Assembly: GCA_900540395.1 (NCBI GenBank)
Contig: UQFQ01000001.1
Coordinates: 100,026 to 164,025 of the forward strand
Length of the DNA: 64,000 nucleotides
Reading direction: 5' to 3'
Source: an uncultured Mollicutes bacterium
Lineage (GTDB): Bacteria; Bacillota_I; Bacilli_A; RFN20; CAG-826
Made by a program: the position numbers and the translations under genes
Part shown: piece after piece, positions 7,445 through 15,883 of the stretch
Position numbering within the stretch: position 1 is the stretch's first letter
Layout of the letters: every line of letters begins with the position of its first letter
Notes under the pieces: generated by a model
Database searches by the model: none
Told to the model about the DNA's origin: nothing
What the model saw: the letters and a program-made list of their open reading frames with translations, nothing else

Positions 7445-8872
7445 ATGGATAACAAATTTTCTCAAGGAAATATTTTTAATATCGTCGATAAGAATTTTTT
7501 CTCAATCCTTACAAGAAAAGATAAAGATTTAAACTATGATATCCTTGTTAAAATTTTTAATTTAATTGAAAGTCAAGGCAACAATAGAATCGACAAACAA
7601 GAAATGCTTGTTGCTTTAAATAGTGAATATTCTTCTTTTACTGATATAGAGATTGATGATGAAGAAGATAAACCTTTAGAAGGCAAAACTTTCCTTGAAA
7701 AGTTGCATTTAAAAATTCGTCAATTCGTTAAAACTGGTTGGTTAAACGAAGAAACAGATCGCGACTTTATTTCTTATATTTCTTTTAATGACTACTCTTT
7801 AGAAATATTAAATACCCTGCAAAATCTCATCCAAAAAGAGAAAAATGAGATTGAGTTTACAGGCTATACGCTTACAATATATAGTCTTTTAAAAAGCATT
7901 AATGATAATAATGTAACAGCAGTTATTGAGCAAATTTCTCAAAATAAAAAGAATCTAGAAAGGTCGCTTTTAGGTTTAAATAGCCGAATAAAACATTATA
8001 TTACTTCTCTTTTGAATAGATCTGATCTTTCTGCGGAAGAGGTTTTAGATGAGTTAACTGAAAAATATGGTAAAAAAGTTATTCTAGTCGTATTTGATAA
8101 CTTAAAAAGAAAAGATAATCCAAATAAGTATGCTAGAGACATCATTAACAAATTAGAAAAATTACTCATTGAAGAAAATTTAAATAAGATTGTTTTAAAT
8201 TACATTAGTGTTAAAAAGAGCAATGAAAATCCTGAAGAAATAAAGAAATATCTTCAAGAGATGATTTTGAATATTATTGAATTTTATCGAAAAGTTGAAG
8301 AAATTATTGATAGAATTGATTCGAACAATTCACGTTATGTTTCTAATGCTAAAAATGTTCTTCAATTTATTCTTTCAGATTCGAAAGATGTTGTTGGCGA
8401 AATAAATAAGACTTTAAAACTTATTAAACGAATTGATAAAAGATTTAATGATAATGATGTTGAAATTGACTTTGATTCTATTATTAATATTTCACCTATT
8501 GATGAAGAATCATTGTATACGCCAAGGAATTATCGCTTAAGAAAAGACAAAGTTAATTTTGAATATACTCCTTTAAGTGAAGAAGAAATAAATGAAGCTA
8601 AAGAAAGTTTGAAACTTAACAATGAATTTTCTAAGGAAAATGTTAATAGATATATCATCTCTTTACTTAATGAAAACTATAAAGAAAACAATAAATCTTC
8701 TTTAAAAGTCAGCGATATGATAAACATCGACAATAAATCCTTTATTATGATAAACCTTGCTTTTGCTTTTAGCGAAAGTTCAAATATCGATTACGAAATC
8801 AAAATTTTGCCCGATAGAATTGAAGTTAATGGCTATTCATTACAAAATTTATTAATTTCTAAAAGAGGATAA
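7445..8872 (+). CDS. jetA: Wadjet defence protein JetA (probably type III-like)
   Basis: 475 residues, first gene of a four-gene unit with the fixed Wadjet order kleisin-like, small winged-helix, SMC-like ATPase, nuclease. The N-terminus NIFNIVDKNFFSILTRKDKD resembles the opening of the DUF5716-type JetA family, in which a conserved N-F-F-S-[IL]-L segment starts the protein. The middle is helical and charged, the C-terminus small and mixed. JetA is the kleisin-like bridge that binds the JetC heads and JetB. Subtype assignment is from memory of family sequences and moderately sure; identity is mainly supported by the downstream genes. It is read from a TATAAT box nine bases upstream, without an obvious ribosome binding site. 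Confidence 0.78.
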   Translation: MDNKFSQGNIFNIVDKNFFSILTRKDKDLNYDILVKIFNLIESQGNNRIDKQEMLVALNSEYSSFTDIEIDDEEDKPLEGKTFLEKLHLKIRQFVKTGWLNEETDRDFISYISFNDYSLEILNTLQNLIQKEKNEIEFTGYTLTIYSLLKSINDNNVTAVIEQISQNKKNLERSLLGLNSRIKHYITSLLNRSDLSAEEVLDELTEKYGKKVILVVFDNLKRKDNPNKYARDIINKLEKLLIEENLNKIVLNYISVKKSNENPEEIKKYLQEMILNIIEFYRKVEEIIDRIDSNNSRYVSNAKNVLQFILSDSKDVVGEINKTLKLIKRIDKRFNDNDVEIDFDSIINISPIDEESLYTPRNYRLRKDKVNFEYTPLSEEEINEAKESLKLNNEFSKENVNRYIISLLNENYKENNKSSLKVSDMINIDNKSFIMINLAFAFSESSNIDYEIKILPDRIEVNGYSLQNLLISKRG

Positions 8873-8877
8873 ATATT

Positions 8878-9528
8878 ATGAAAGTAGAAAGAGAAAATGT
8901 AGAAGAATTTAGTCAAGAATATTTAAAACTTAAAGATAGAGATAAAGAAGATTTTAGCCGTATTGCTAATAAACTTCTTGCAAAAACCTTTATTGTTTGT
9001 GATTTGAACGAAGATAAAGATGACTACTATACTTCTTTAAGATTTTTTTATTTGCTTTCAGTTTATTTTTCTTTTATCGATTATGAAATTATCAAAAATG
9101 AATTAAATAGAGTCGTATATATTAAAACCACAAAAGATCGTAATAGATTTCATCTTAATAAAATCGATACCATTATTGCTTTAATTTTTAGAGCAAAATA
9201 TTTTGAAAAAAGTAAAGAAATAAGTCTTGATAGAATTGTTACTTTAACTATTGAAGAATTAGTGGAAGAAATAAATAAAACAAAGATTTATCAAAGTCAA
9301 AAAACAATTACTGAAATTGAAAGAGCATTAAAAGTTTTAAGAAGAAATAAAATTTGTAATTTTGTTGGTAAAGCAACAAAAGATACTATTATTGAAATTC
9401 TCCCAACAATTTTAATATTGATAAAAGTTTCTGATATCGAAGATATTAAAAATAAAGTCTTAAATTATATAAACGATAGTGAAGATAATGAAGAGGACGC
9501 TGAAGATGAAAACGTTAGTGAAGATTAA
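8878..9528 (+). CDS. jetB: Wadjet defence protein JetB
   Basis: 216 residues, second gene of the operon, five bases after jetA. AAGAGGA precedes the ATG. The size, helical winged-helix-like content and position between jetA and the SMC-like gene match JetB, the MukE/KITE-like dimerising subunit that binds the kleisin. The segment NKTKIYQSQKTITEIERALK looks like the recognition part of a winged helix. The last 20 residues are almost all Asp, Glu and Asn, a very acidic tail. The gene overlaps the start of jetC by 23 bases. Sequence families for JetB are divergent, so the name rests strongly on context. Confidence 0.75.
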   Translation: MKVERENVEEFSQEYLKLKDRDKEDFSRIANKLLAKTFIVCDLNEDKDDYYTSLRFFYLLSVYFSFIDYEIIKNELNRVVYIKTTKDRNRFHLNKIDTIIALIFRAKYFEKSKEISLDRIVTLTIEELVEEINKTKIYQSQKTITEIERALKVLRRNKICNFVGKATKDTIIEILPTILILIKVSDIEDIKNKVLNYINDSEDNEEDAEDENVSED

Positions 9529-12500
9529 ATTAGTTAATTGGCATATTTTTCAAGATAATACCATTCCATTGAAAGACAATACCTTAATTTTTGGAGAAAA
9601 CGGAAGCGGTAAATCAACACTTATTGACGCGATTCATTATGTGATAGATGGCGGGAAAGACGTTAAATTTAATACTGCAGTTAATTTACAAGGCAGTTCA
9701 ATAAACAAAAGAACTGTCGAAAGCTACATACGTTTAAAAACCGGTGTAGAAGGCAAAGAATATGTTAGAAATGGAGATGTCGTTTCACATATTGCTTTAG
9801 AATTTTTTGATGAAGTTAGCAAGAAAAGCAGTGTAATTGGAGTTGTATTAGAGCTTGCTAATGGTGAACATAAAGAAAAATCAACCTTTTATCATGTTAT
9901 TAACTCTTCTTTTGATGACAATTGGTTTTTTAATGAAAATAAAAATCAAGTTCATACATTTAAGCAATTTCGATCTTATCTAGATAGTTTAAATTTAAAT
10001 TTTCACATTTTAGATGGTTCAAAGGCTGATGTTTTTAAGGCAGTTCACCAAGCTTTAGGTATTTTGAGAGAAAGAGATACTTATTCCGATCTTTTAAATA
10101 AAGCGATTGCTTTTAGACCAATAGATAATGTTAGTGACTTTGTTTATAACTATTTAATGCCAGAAAAATCAGTTAACTTGAATGAACTTAAAAATTTAAT
10201 CAGAAGCTATCGTGAAGTTAAAAAGTTAGTTGATGAAGAAAATAGTAAAAAAGAAATCTTAAAAAAAATTGATATTGATGGGAACGCATATTTGACTCAA
10301 AAGAAGGATGTTTTAGTTATTACTCATTTAATTAATGAAATAGATTTAGAAAATAATATTAAAAATGTTAATAAATTAAATAAAGATATTGCAAATCTTG
10401 AAAGCGAAAATAAAGAGCTTGAGGATAAAAATAATTCCTTAAATAAAGATAAAGAATCGTTGTTGGAGCAAAAAATCGCCTTGTCCTCTAATTCAAATGC
10501 GATTACTTATAATTCTTTAATTAAAAATTTAGAAAGCGAAAAAAATTCATTAAAATCTACTCAAGGTGATATAAGAAAGTTGACCTCTTGCATTAATCAA
10601 GAACAACAAAGAATCAAAGTTTTGAACGTTGATATTAATTTAAAAGGATATTTAAAAGATAAAGATTTTAAATCGTTTAAAGAAAATTTAAATTCATATA
10701 AAGAAATTATAAAAAACGATTTAAGCAAAACTTTAAGAGGTAGAGAAAAAGAACTTTCTAATGAAATTAATGCTCTTGAAAAAGAGGAAAATTCAAATAC
10801 ATCTCAAATTGAACAACTTAAAAAATCAAATAACGTTTATAAGCAACATATTCCTGAGTTTATTAAACTTGTTAAAGAGGAAGCAAAGGAAAAATATCAC
10901 ATTGATAATCTGTTGATTGAACCATTTTGTGAAGGAATTGAGATTAAAAATGAATTTGAAAACGATCGTAACGACATTGAAATGTTTTTAAATAATCGTC
11001 GTTTTGATCTTCTTGTTAATTCAAAATATTTTCCTTTAGTGAGTAGAATTTATTCTGAACATAGAAAAGAGTTTGAATCTATTAGCGTTGTTGATCTATC
11101 AAAAATTGATCCTGATTTAAAAGCCAGTGAGAACTCACTTTATTATAAACTTGATGTTTCTTCTTCAACTAAAGAAGCAGAGCTTTATGCTCGTTATTTA
11201 TTAGGAAATACTGCAAAACTTAATTCTTTTGATGATTTTACATATGAAAATAATGAAGTTTTAGAAGGCGGATTCGTATATAGCGTCGATAAAATTTCTC
11301 AACGAAAACAGTCGATTGCTTTATATCCTTTCATAGGCAAAGAAAGTATTAAAAAACGTATTGATATTTTGATAAAGAAGAATCAGACAATAGAAGAAAA
11401 GCTAAAGGTTTTAAAACCTGAGTTAGATTCGATAAGATTCAAATTAGATCAAATCAGTGAAAGTTTAGTTATAGTTTTATTAACTTCTTACTGCGATAAA
11501 AATTTGTTTGAAATTGAAGATAGCATAAATAAAAAAATAGAATCTCTTGAAAAACAAATTAATGAACTCGTTGCTAATGATATTGATTTGCTTGATTTAA
11601 ATAACAGGATTAAAGAGTTTGAAAAACAAATTAACGAAATTAGTGAAAAAATTAGAAACTTTGAATCCAAAAAATACGCTAACAACATTCGCTTAGGAGG
11701 GCTTAAGACTTCTTTAGATAACGAAAATAAAGTTATTATTAGTTTAAAAGAATTTTTAGAAAAAGATAATAAATCACCTGAATTTAAGGCTGCCTATAGT
11801 GAAAGAAGCGCAGTTTATAAAGCTTTGACTAAAGAACACTTAGATGAAAACTTAAAAACGTTTAATCGTGAAATTTATAGTCTTGTTGCCAAAATAGAGA
11901 AGAACATGGCTGAATATAACACTAAGTTCGGTGAAGATTTGACGCCAAATATTGATTCACTCAATAACTACTTTGAATTTTATCATAATAGAATTCAAAG
12001 AGATTTAAACAAATATTCTTCTGAACTAACTGAATATGAAGAAAAAGCTAAAAAAGGTTTCCAAGAAGATTATATTTCAAAAATTAGAAGGTTTATTAAA
12101 GAAGAGCAAGAACATATTTCTAAGCTAAATAAAATATTAAAAGATAAACCTTTTGGTGTCGATCAAGATGTTTACGAATTTATGATTACGAGGAATAAGG
12201 ACGAACGTCTTGGTAGATTTTATGATATTTTCATGTCAAATAGAGATTATGAAAATGAAAGCAGAGATCTTTTCACTGATGATTTAAGAGTTGAAGAAAG
12301 AGATAACTTAAACGAACTTTTCAATACATTAACTAAAGAAACAAATACTACGGAAGAAGAAAAGAAACTTAAAGAATTTACGGATTATCGTTCATTTATG
12401 TCTTATGACATTAAGATTAAATATAAAAATGGTGAAATTTCTTATTTTTCTAAAGTCAATAATGAAAAGAGCGGAGGTGAAACTCAAACCCCATTCTACA

Positions 12501-12778
12501 TTATGATTGCAGCTAGCTTTGAACAAATTTTTAGAGCTTCTGCTTTATTAAACAAAAAGGAATCTCCAATGGGCTTAGTTATTTTAGATGAGGCTTTTAA
12601 TAATATGGATGAACAAAGAATTGAAGCCATGATTAAGTATTTTAAAACTTTAGAAGTTCAATTTTTAATTGTTGTTCCTACTCAAAGAGCTGCTATGATT
12701 ATAAAATATATGGATACCAATATTCCGTTAGTTAAACATAATAATGTAGCTATTGCTTTAAATGGTTATAAAATATGA
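9506..12778 (+). CDS. jetC: Wadjet SMC-like ATPase JetC
   Basis: 1090 residues from the ATG at 9506; an upstream GTG at 9479 is possible, but AGAGG sits nine bases before 9506, and the family begins as MKTLVKIKLVNWHIFQ does here. It has an SMC/MukB layout: Walker A FGENGSGKSTLID near residues 29-41, long heptad-like coiled-coil stretches (about 260-470 and 640-920) with a globular hinge-like part between them, then an ABC signature SGGETQTPF near 989 and Walker B LVILDEAFNNMDEQ near 1026. In Wadjet, JetC extrudes DNA loops and senses closed circular plasmids. The stop overlaps the jetD start as ATGA. Confidence 0.92.
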   Translation: MKTLVKIKLVNWHIFQDNTIPLKDNTLIFGENGSGKSTLIDAIHYVIDGGKDVKFNTAVNLQGSSINKRTVESYIRLKTGVEGKEYVRNGDVVSHIALEFFDEVSKKSSVIGVVLELANGEHKEKSTFYHVINSSFDDNWFFNENKNQVHTFKQFRSYLDSLNLNFHILDGSKADVFKAVHQALGILRERDTYSDLLNKAIAFRPIDNVSDFVYNYLMPEKSVNLNELKNLIRSYREVKKLVDEENSKKEILKKIDIDGNAYLTQKKDVLVITHLINEIDLENNIKNVNKLNKDIANLESENKELEDKNNSLNKDKESLLEQKIALSSNSNAITYNSLIKNLESEKNSLKSTQGDIRKLTSCINQEQQRIKVLNVDINLKGYLKDKDFKSFKENLNSYKEIIKNDLSKTLRGREKELSNEINALEKEENSNTSQIEQLKKSNNVYKQHIPEFIKLVKEEAKEKYHIDNLLIEPFCEGIEIKNEFENDRNDIEMFLNNRRFDLLVNSKYFPLVSRIYSEHRKEFESISVVDLSKIDPDLKASENSLYYKLDVSSSTKEAELYARYLLGNTAKLNSFDDFTYENNEVLEGGFVYSVDKISQRKQSIALYPFIGKESIKKRIDILIKKNQTIEEKLKVLKPELDSIRFKLDQISESLVIVLLTSYCDKNLFEIEDSINKKIESLEKQINELVANDIDLLDLNNRIKEFEKQINEISEKIRNFESKKYANNIRLGGLKTSLDNENKVIISLKEFLEKDNKSPEFKAAYSERSAVYKALTKEHLDENLKTFNREIYSLVAKIEKNMAEYNTKFGEDLTPNIDSLNNYFEFYHNRIQRDLNKYSSELTEYEEKAKKGFQEDYISKIRRFIKEEQEHISKLNKILKDKPFGVDQDVYEFMITRNKDERLGRFYDIFMSNRDYENESRDLFTDDLRVEERDNLNELFNTLTKETNTTEEEKKLKEFTDYRSFMSYDIKIKYKNGEISYFSKVNNEKSGGETQTPFYIMIAASFEQIFRASALLNKKESPMGLVILDEAFNNMDEQRIEAMIKYFKTLEVQFLIVVPTQRAAMIIKYMDTNIPLVKHNNVAIALNGYKI

Positions 12779-13965
12779 ATTTAGAAAAGGAAATACTTTT
12801 TAAACTTGTTGATAAACTGGAAAGAAGTAAAGATTTTAAAAACGGTACTTTAACTTCAGCAAATATCTATTTAACAATAAACGATAGTTTAATTTCGCCT
12901 TTATTTTCATCAACAGGTTATTTAAAAGAAGATGAATATGAACGAGCCTTTTCTGATTTAAAAAAGAGAAATTTTGTTTTTCTAAAAAATAGAGATAACT
13001 ATAATTTTAGAATTGTTTTGAATCTTTCTTCTCTTAATGAAGTTTATGAGTTTTTAAATTATAAGGGTAAGAAAATTGAAGTAAACGAAGAAGAACAATT
13101 CCTTAAAGCAAAAGAAGAAGATTATAAAAATAATTTAGTTTTGCAGTCTTTTTTGAACAAATGTATAACTTTACTGCATGAAAATAAAAGCGTAAATAAG
13201 TATTTTAAAGATCACAATGAACTTGAGTTTATTTTAAAAGCTATTGATTCTATAATGAATAACAAAGGCGAAATATTGTTAAGAAACTTTTCGGTTAGGG
13301 TATTTAATAATTCAAAAATTGTTGAAAATAATGCTAATAAAATTTTTCGAATTTATAACGAATTTTCTAATGAAGAATTTAAAGATTTCAATTCTTTAAT
13401 TGAACATTATTATATCTATAGAAATTTTAATCTTATCCTCATTAAAGGCGATATTACTTTAAAAATAAATGAAGAGATTATCCATGTTGGGAAGCTAAAT
13501 TCAACATTTGCCCTTTCTTCAGAGATACTTGATAAAGTGGAGATCATTAATCTTCCTGTCGAAAAAGTTATCACAATAGAAAATCAAACAACATTTAATT
13601 ATTTTTCTGATTCATCATTTTTAGTTTTATATACTGACGGATATATTTCTTCCGCTATGGCAATATTTTTAAAGAAATTATATTCTTTTAAAAAGAGTTT
13701 ACGTTTTTATCATTTTGGCGATATTGATTGGGGCGGAATTAATATTTATTTAGATATTATTGCTAAAACTGGAATTAAATTTAACACCTATAAAATGGAC
13801 ATTGAAACTTTGAAAGAATATCAAGGTTACGCAAAAAGTCTAACTGAGAAGGATAAAGAAAATTTAATTTCTTTAATAAAGAATGCTAAAGATGAAGAAA
13901 TGCTTAAATTGGTTGATTTCATGCTTTCGAATAATATTAAATTAGAACAAGAAGCAATTGATTAA
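12775..13965 (+). CDS. jetD: Wadjet toprim nuclease JetD
   Basis: 396 residues, with its start overlapping the jetC stop by four bases. The C-terminal third is a toprim-like domain of the DUF2220/topoisomerase VI type: the glutamate motif TIENQTTFNYF near residue 267 and the acidic motif HFGDIDWGGINIYLDI near 313-328 with the D-x-D pair. These residues bind divalent metal and cut DNA in known JetD proteins, which cleave small circular DNA once JetABC has engaged it. The N-terminal two thirds are helical, with a winged-helix-like region, as expected for the arm that contacts the JetABC complex. All visible catalytic residues are present. Confidence 0.9.
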   Translation: MNLEKEILFKLVDKLERSKDFKNGTLTSANIYLTINDSLISPLFSSTGYLKEDEYERAFSDLKKRNFVFLKNRDNYNFRIVLNLSSLNEVYEFLNYKGKKIEVNEEEQFLKAKEEDYKNNLVLQSFLNKCITLLHENKSVNKYFKDHNELEFILKAIDSIMNNKGEILLRNFSVRVFNNSKIVENNANKIFRIYNEFSNEEFKDFNSLIEHYYIYRNFNLILIKGDITLKINEEIIHVGKLNSTFALSSEILDKVEIINLPVEKVITIENQTTFNYFSDSSFLVLYTDGYISSAMAIFLKKLYSFKKSLRFYHFGDIDWGGINIYLDIIAKTGIKFNTYKMDIETLKEYQGYAKSLTEKDKENLISLIKNAKDEEMLKLVDFMLSNNIKLEQEAID

Positions 13966-13987
13966 AAAATCAAAGTAAATTATAACG

Positions 13988-13995
13988 TGTAAAAT
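13988..13995 (+). promoter_or_regulatory. -10-like box for the membrane protein gene
   Basis: TGTAAAAT ends 11 bases before the ATG at 14007, and no ribosome binding site is visible, so a very short leader is expected. Confidence 0.35.
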
Positions 13996-14006
13996 AAATT
14001 GTAATT

Positions 14007-14441
14007 ATGAATTTAGTGTCTTTTATTTATCCATTATTTTTAACTTTATTAATTGAAACACCAATTTATTTTGAATTAGGCAAAAAGAAAAATATAGTGG
14101 TGTTTCTTTCTTTAATAACAATGAATGTAATTTCAAACTTACTTTTTAATTATCTTTATATTTTATTAGATTATTCATTTGTATTTTTAATTCTAGGTGA
14201 ATTTATTGTTACGTTTATTGAAGGAGCGGTTCTTTATTTAATTTTTAACTTTAAAAAGAGTTTTTTAGCTATCTTAGCTAATTTTTTATCTTTTATAGTT
14301 GGATATTTATTGAATACATATTTAATAAAAACTACTGATTCACTTCTTATAGCTACTTTAATATTTGAAACAGCTTTCTTAATTTATTTTGTTATTGAAG
14401 TGGTTATACAAATGAAGAAATTTATAAAAAGAAAGAGCTAG
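14007..14441 (+). CDS. Small polytopic membrane protein, unknown
   Basis: 144 residues, almost wholly hydrophobic, with four to five likely transmembrane helices and short charged loops (ELGKKKN near residue 25, a C-terminal MKKFIKRKS tail that should be cytoplasmic). I do not recognise the family. It follows jetD by 41 bases but has its own weak -10 box and ends in a strong terminator, so it may or may not be part of the defence unit. Nothing in the sequence suggests transporter or enzyme motifs. Confidence 0.6.
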   Translation: MNLVSFIYPLFLTLLIETPIYFELGKKKNIVVFLSLITMNVISNLLFNYLYILLDYSFVFLILGEFIVTFIEGAVLYLIFNFKKSFLAILANFLSFIVGYLLNTYLIKTTDSLLIATLIFETAFLIYFVIEVVIQMKKFIKRKS

Positions 14442-14464
14442 ATACTTCTAGCTCAATTTTTTAT
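14435..14464 (+). terminator. Rho-independent terminator, strong
   Basis: A perfect 8-bp stem, GAGCTAGA (14435-14442) with TCTAGCTC (14447-14454), closes a four-base loop and is followed by AATTTTTTA. The stop codon of the upstream membrane protein lies in the left arm. It sits between convergent genes. Confidence 0.85.
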
Positions 14465-15249
14465 TTAATTTTTCTTGTTTTAACAATAAGTCTTATTAAG
14501 AAGATAATAAAAACGATTAATGAAATACCTATAAAGACTATTCCGCCAAGAATTCCAAATAGGGCAAGAGTAAGACCAAAACCATATGAATCATTTTCAA
14601 TTGTAAATAGATAGTTTAATGAATAGTTATTAATATTTTCATAATTCCCAGGAAATTGTACTGTTTCGCTATAGTTACCGGTATCATCATCGAATCTAGA
14701 AGTATCAAACCATGTTTCGCCATAAACATAACTATCAAGAGAAGGATCGTAGAAATAGAATAGTACAGTGTAAAGTGCAAAATTATCTAAATCTACAAAT
14801 TTAAAATCTATGTCTACTGTCGTAAGATTTGTTTCTGCATCGTAAGAGAGAAAAGAATAATCAAAGTGAGAAATGAATGATTCTGGCTGAGAATAATCAT
14901 AACAATAGTGCGTAATAATCAATTCATCAGACTCGATAACATCTTGAATTTCATATTCTTCTAGTTCTAGAGAAATTTTTGCTGACTTGTATGGTGGTAT
15001 AAAATAACCATAAAAGCTATACCGATTTCCTGAAATCAAATTATTATTATTGGTATCTGAAATTTCGAAACCACGTAAAAAATAATCAGAGTTATTATCA
15101 CATTCAAAAGTTAAGATATTATCTTCTACAGTAAAATCTTGAACAACTTGTTCATATGTTGTTGTATAAAGTTGATCTGGAGAAGGAGAATTAGCCATTA
15201 ATAAAGGTAAAAGTATTGGCAAAATTAATAAGGCTTTTTTCTTTTTCAT
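14461..15249 (-). CDS. Membrane-anchored extracytoplasmic protein, unknown
   Basis: 262 residues. The N-terminus (MKKKKALLILPILLPLLMANS) is a signal peptide; a beta-rich, Asp/Tyr/Ser-rich ectodomain covers about residues 27-220; one transmembrane helix (about 225-255) and a short basic tail follow. The protein is therefore displayed outside the cell and held by its C-terminus. There are no cysteine motifs, sortase signal or recognisable enzyme domain. On the minus strand an extended -10 (TGTTATAAT, 15256-15264) lies six bases before its ATG, so it probably has a leaderless message. Function unknown. Confidence 0.7.
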   Translation of the reverse strand: MKKKKALLILPILLPLLMANSPSPDQLYTTTYEQVVQDFTVEDNILTFECDNNSDYFLRGFEISDTNNNNLISGNRYSFYGYFIPPYKSAKISLELEEYEIQDVIESDELIITHYCYDYSQPESFISHFDYSFLSYDAETNLTTVDIDFKFVDLDNFALYTVLFYFYDPSLDSYVYGETWFDTSRFDDDTGNYSETVQFPGNYENINNYSLNYLFTIENDSYGFGLTLALFGILGGIVFIGISLIVFIIFLIRLIVKTRKIK

Positions 15250-15255
15250 AAAATA

Positions 15256-15264
15256 ATTATAACA
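15256..15264 (-). promoter_or_regulatory. Extended -10 promoter, leaderless
   Basis: On the minus strand TGTTATAAT ends at 15256, exactly six bases before the ATG at 15249, and no ribosome binding site intervenes. Confidence 0.6.
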
Positions 15265-15424
15265 TTTAAAGGTAAAAGAAATAGATATAAATAAAATAGG
15301 ATTAGAATTATTTTGGTATAAATTAAAGGAAAATTAAATCGTAAATTAAAAATTAACCTTGCAAAACATTAATATTTTTAAAAATTTCCTTTCAAAAGTT
15401 AATTTTCATTAAGGCAAGTTTATA

Positions 15425-15446
15425 TGGTAAAATAATTTTTAAAGGA
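15425..15446 (+). promoter_or_regulatory. Extended -10 and RBS for acetyltransferase gene
   Basis: TGGTAAAAT (15425-15433) is followed by AAAGGA (15441-15446), eight bases before the ATG at 15455. It repeats the TGGTAAAAT box seen at 4632 and 24044. Confidence 0.5.
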
Positions 15447-15454
15447 AACTTTTT

Positions 15455-15883
15455 ATGAGTAAAGACATGTTAAAAGAATTAGAATTCAAGGATTATTCTT
15501 TTGTTAATCGTTTGCTACCTAGAATTAAGCGGGAACAATTTGAAAATAAAGTTAATGGTAAAAATGGATTTTTAATACTCGATTCAAACAATAATCCAGT
15601 AGGTTTTATTTTATATGTTGTACTTTGGGAAAAGTTGCCTTTTATTGAACACTTGATTATCGATGAAGCGTTTCGTAACAAAGGATACGGAACAAAAGCT
15701 CTTTTAAGTTTTGAAAAACGCATGAAAGATATGAATTATAAGATGGTTTTACTTTCTACTCAAGTTGATGAAAAAGCACAATTTTTATATCGTCGTTTAG
15801 GCTATGTTGATAATGGTGCTTTGTTTTTAGAAAATACTCCTTTCGATCAACCAGCTGAATTATTTTTAAAGAAAATATTATAA
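15455..15883 (+). CDS. GNAT family N-acetyltransferase
   Basis: 142 residues. Motif A reads EHLIIDEAFRNKGYGTKALLSFE, with the R-N-K-G-Y-G acetyl-CoA loop, and the end reads EKAQFLYRRLGYVDNG, the usual F-Y-x-x-L-G-Y element. It overlaps the first base of the next gene's ATG (taATG), so it is co-transcribed with the glycerate kinase fusion. The substrate is unknown. Confidence 0.85.
   Translation: MSKDMLKELEFKDYSFVNRLLPRIKREQFENKVNGKNGFLILDSNNNPVGFILYVVLWEKLPFIEHLIIDEAFRNKGYGTKALLSFEKRMKDMNYKMVLLSTQVDEKAQFLYRRLGYVDNGALFLENTPFDQPAELFLKKIL

Noticed and set aside
9479..9505. Earlier GTG start of jetC
   Set aside because: The extra nine residues are not family-like, and AGAGG is well placed for the ATG at 9506.
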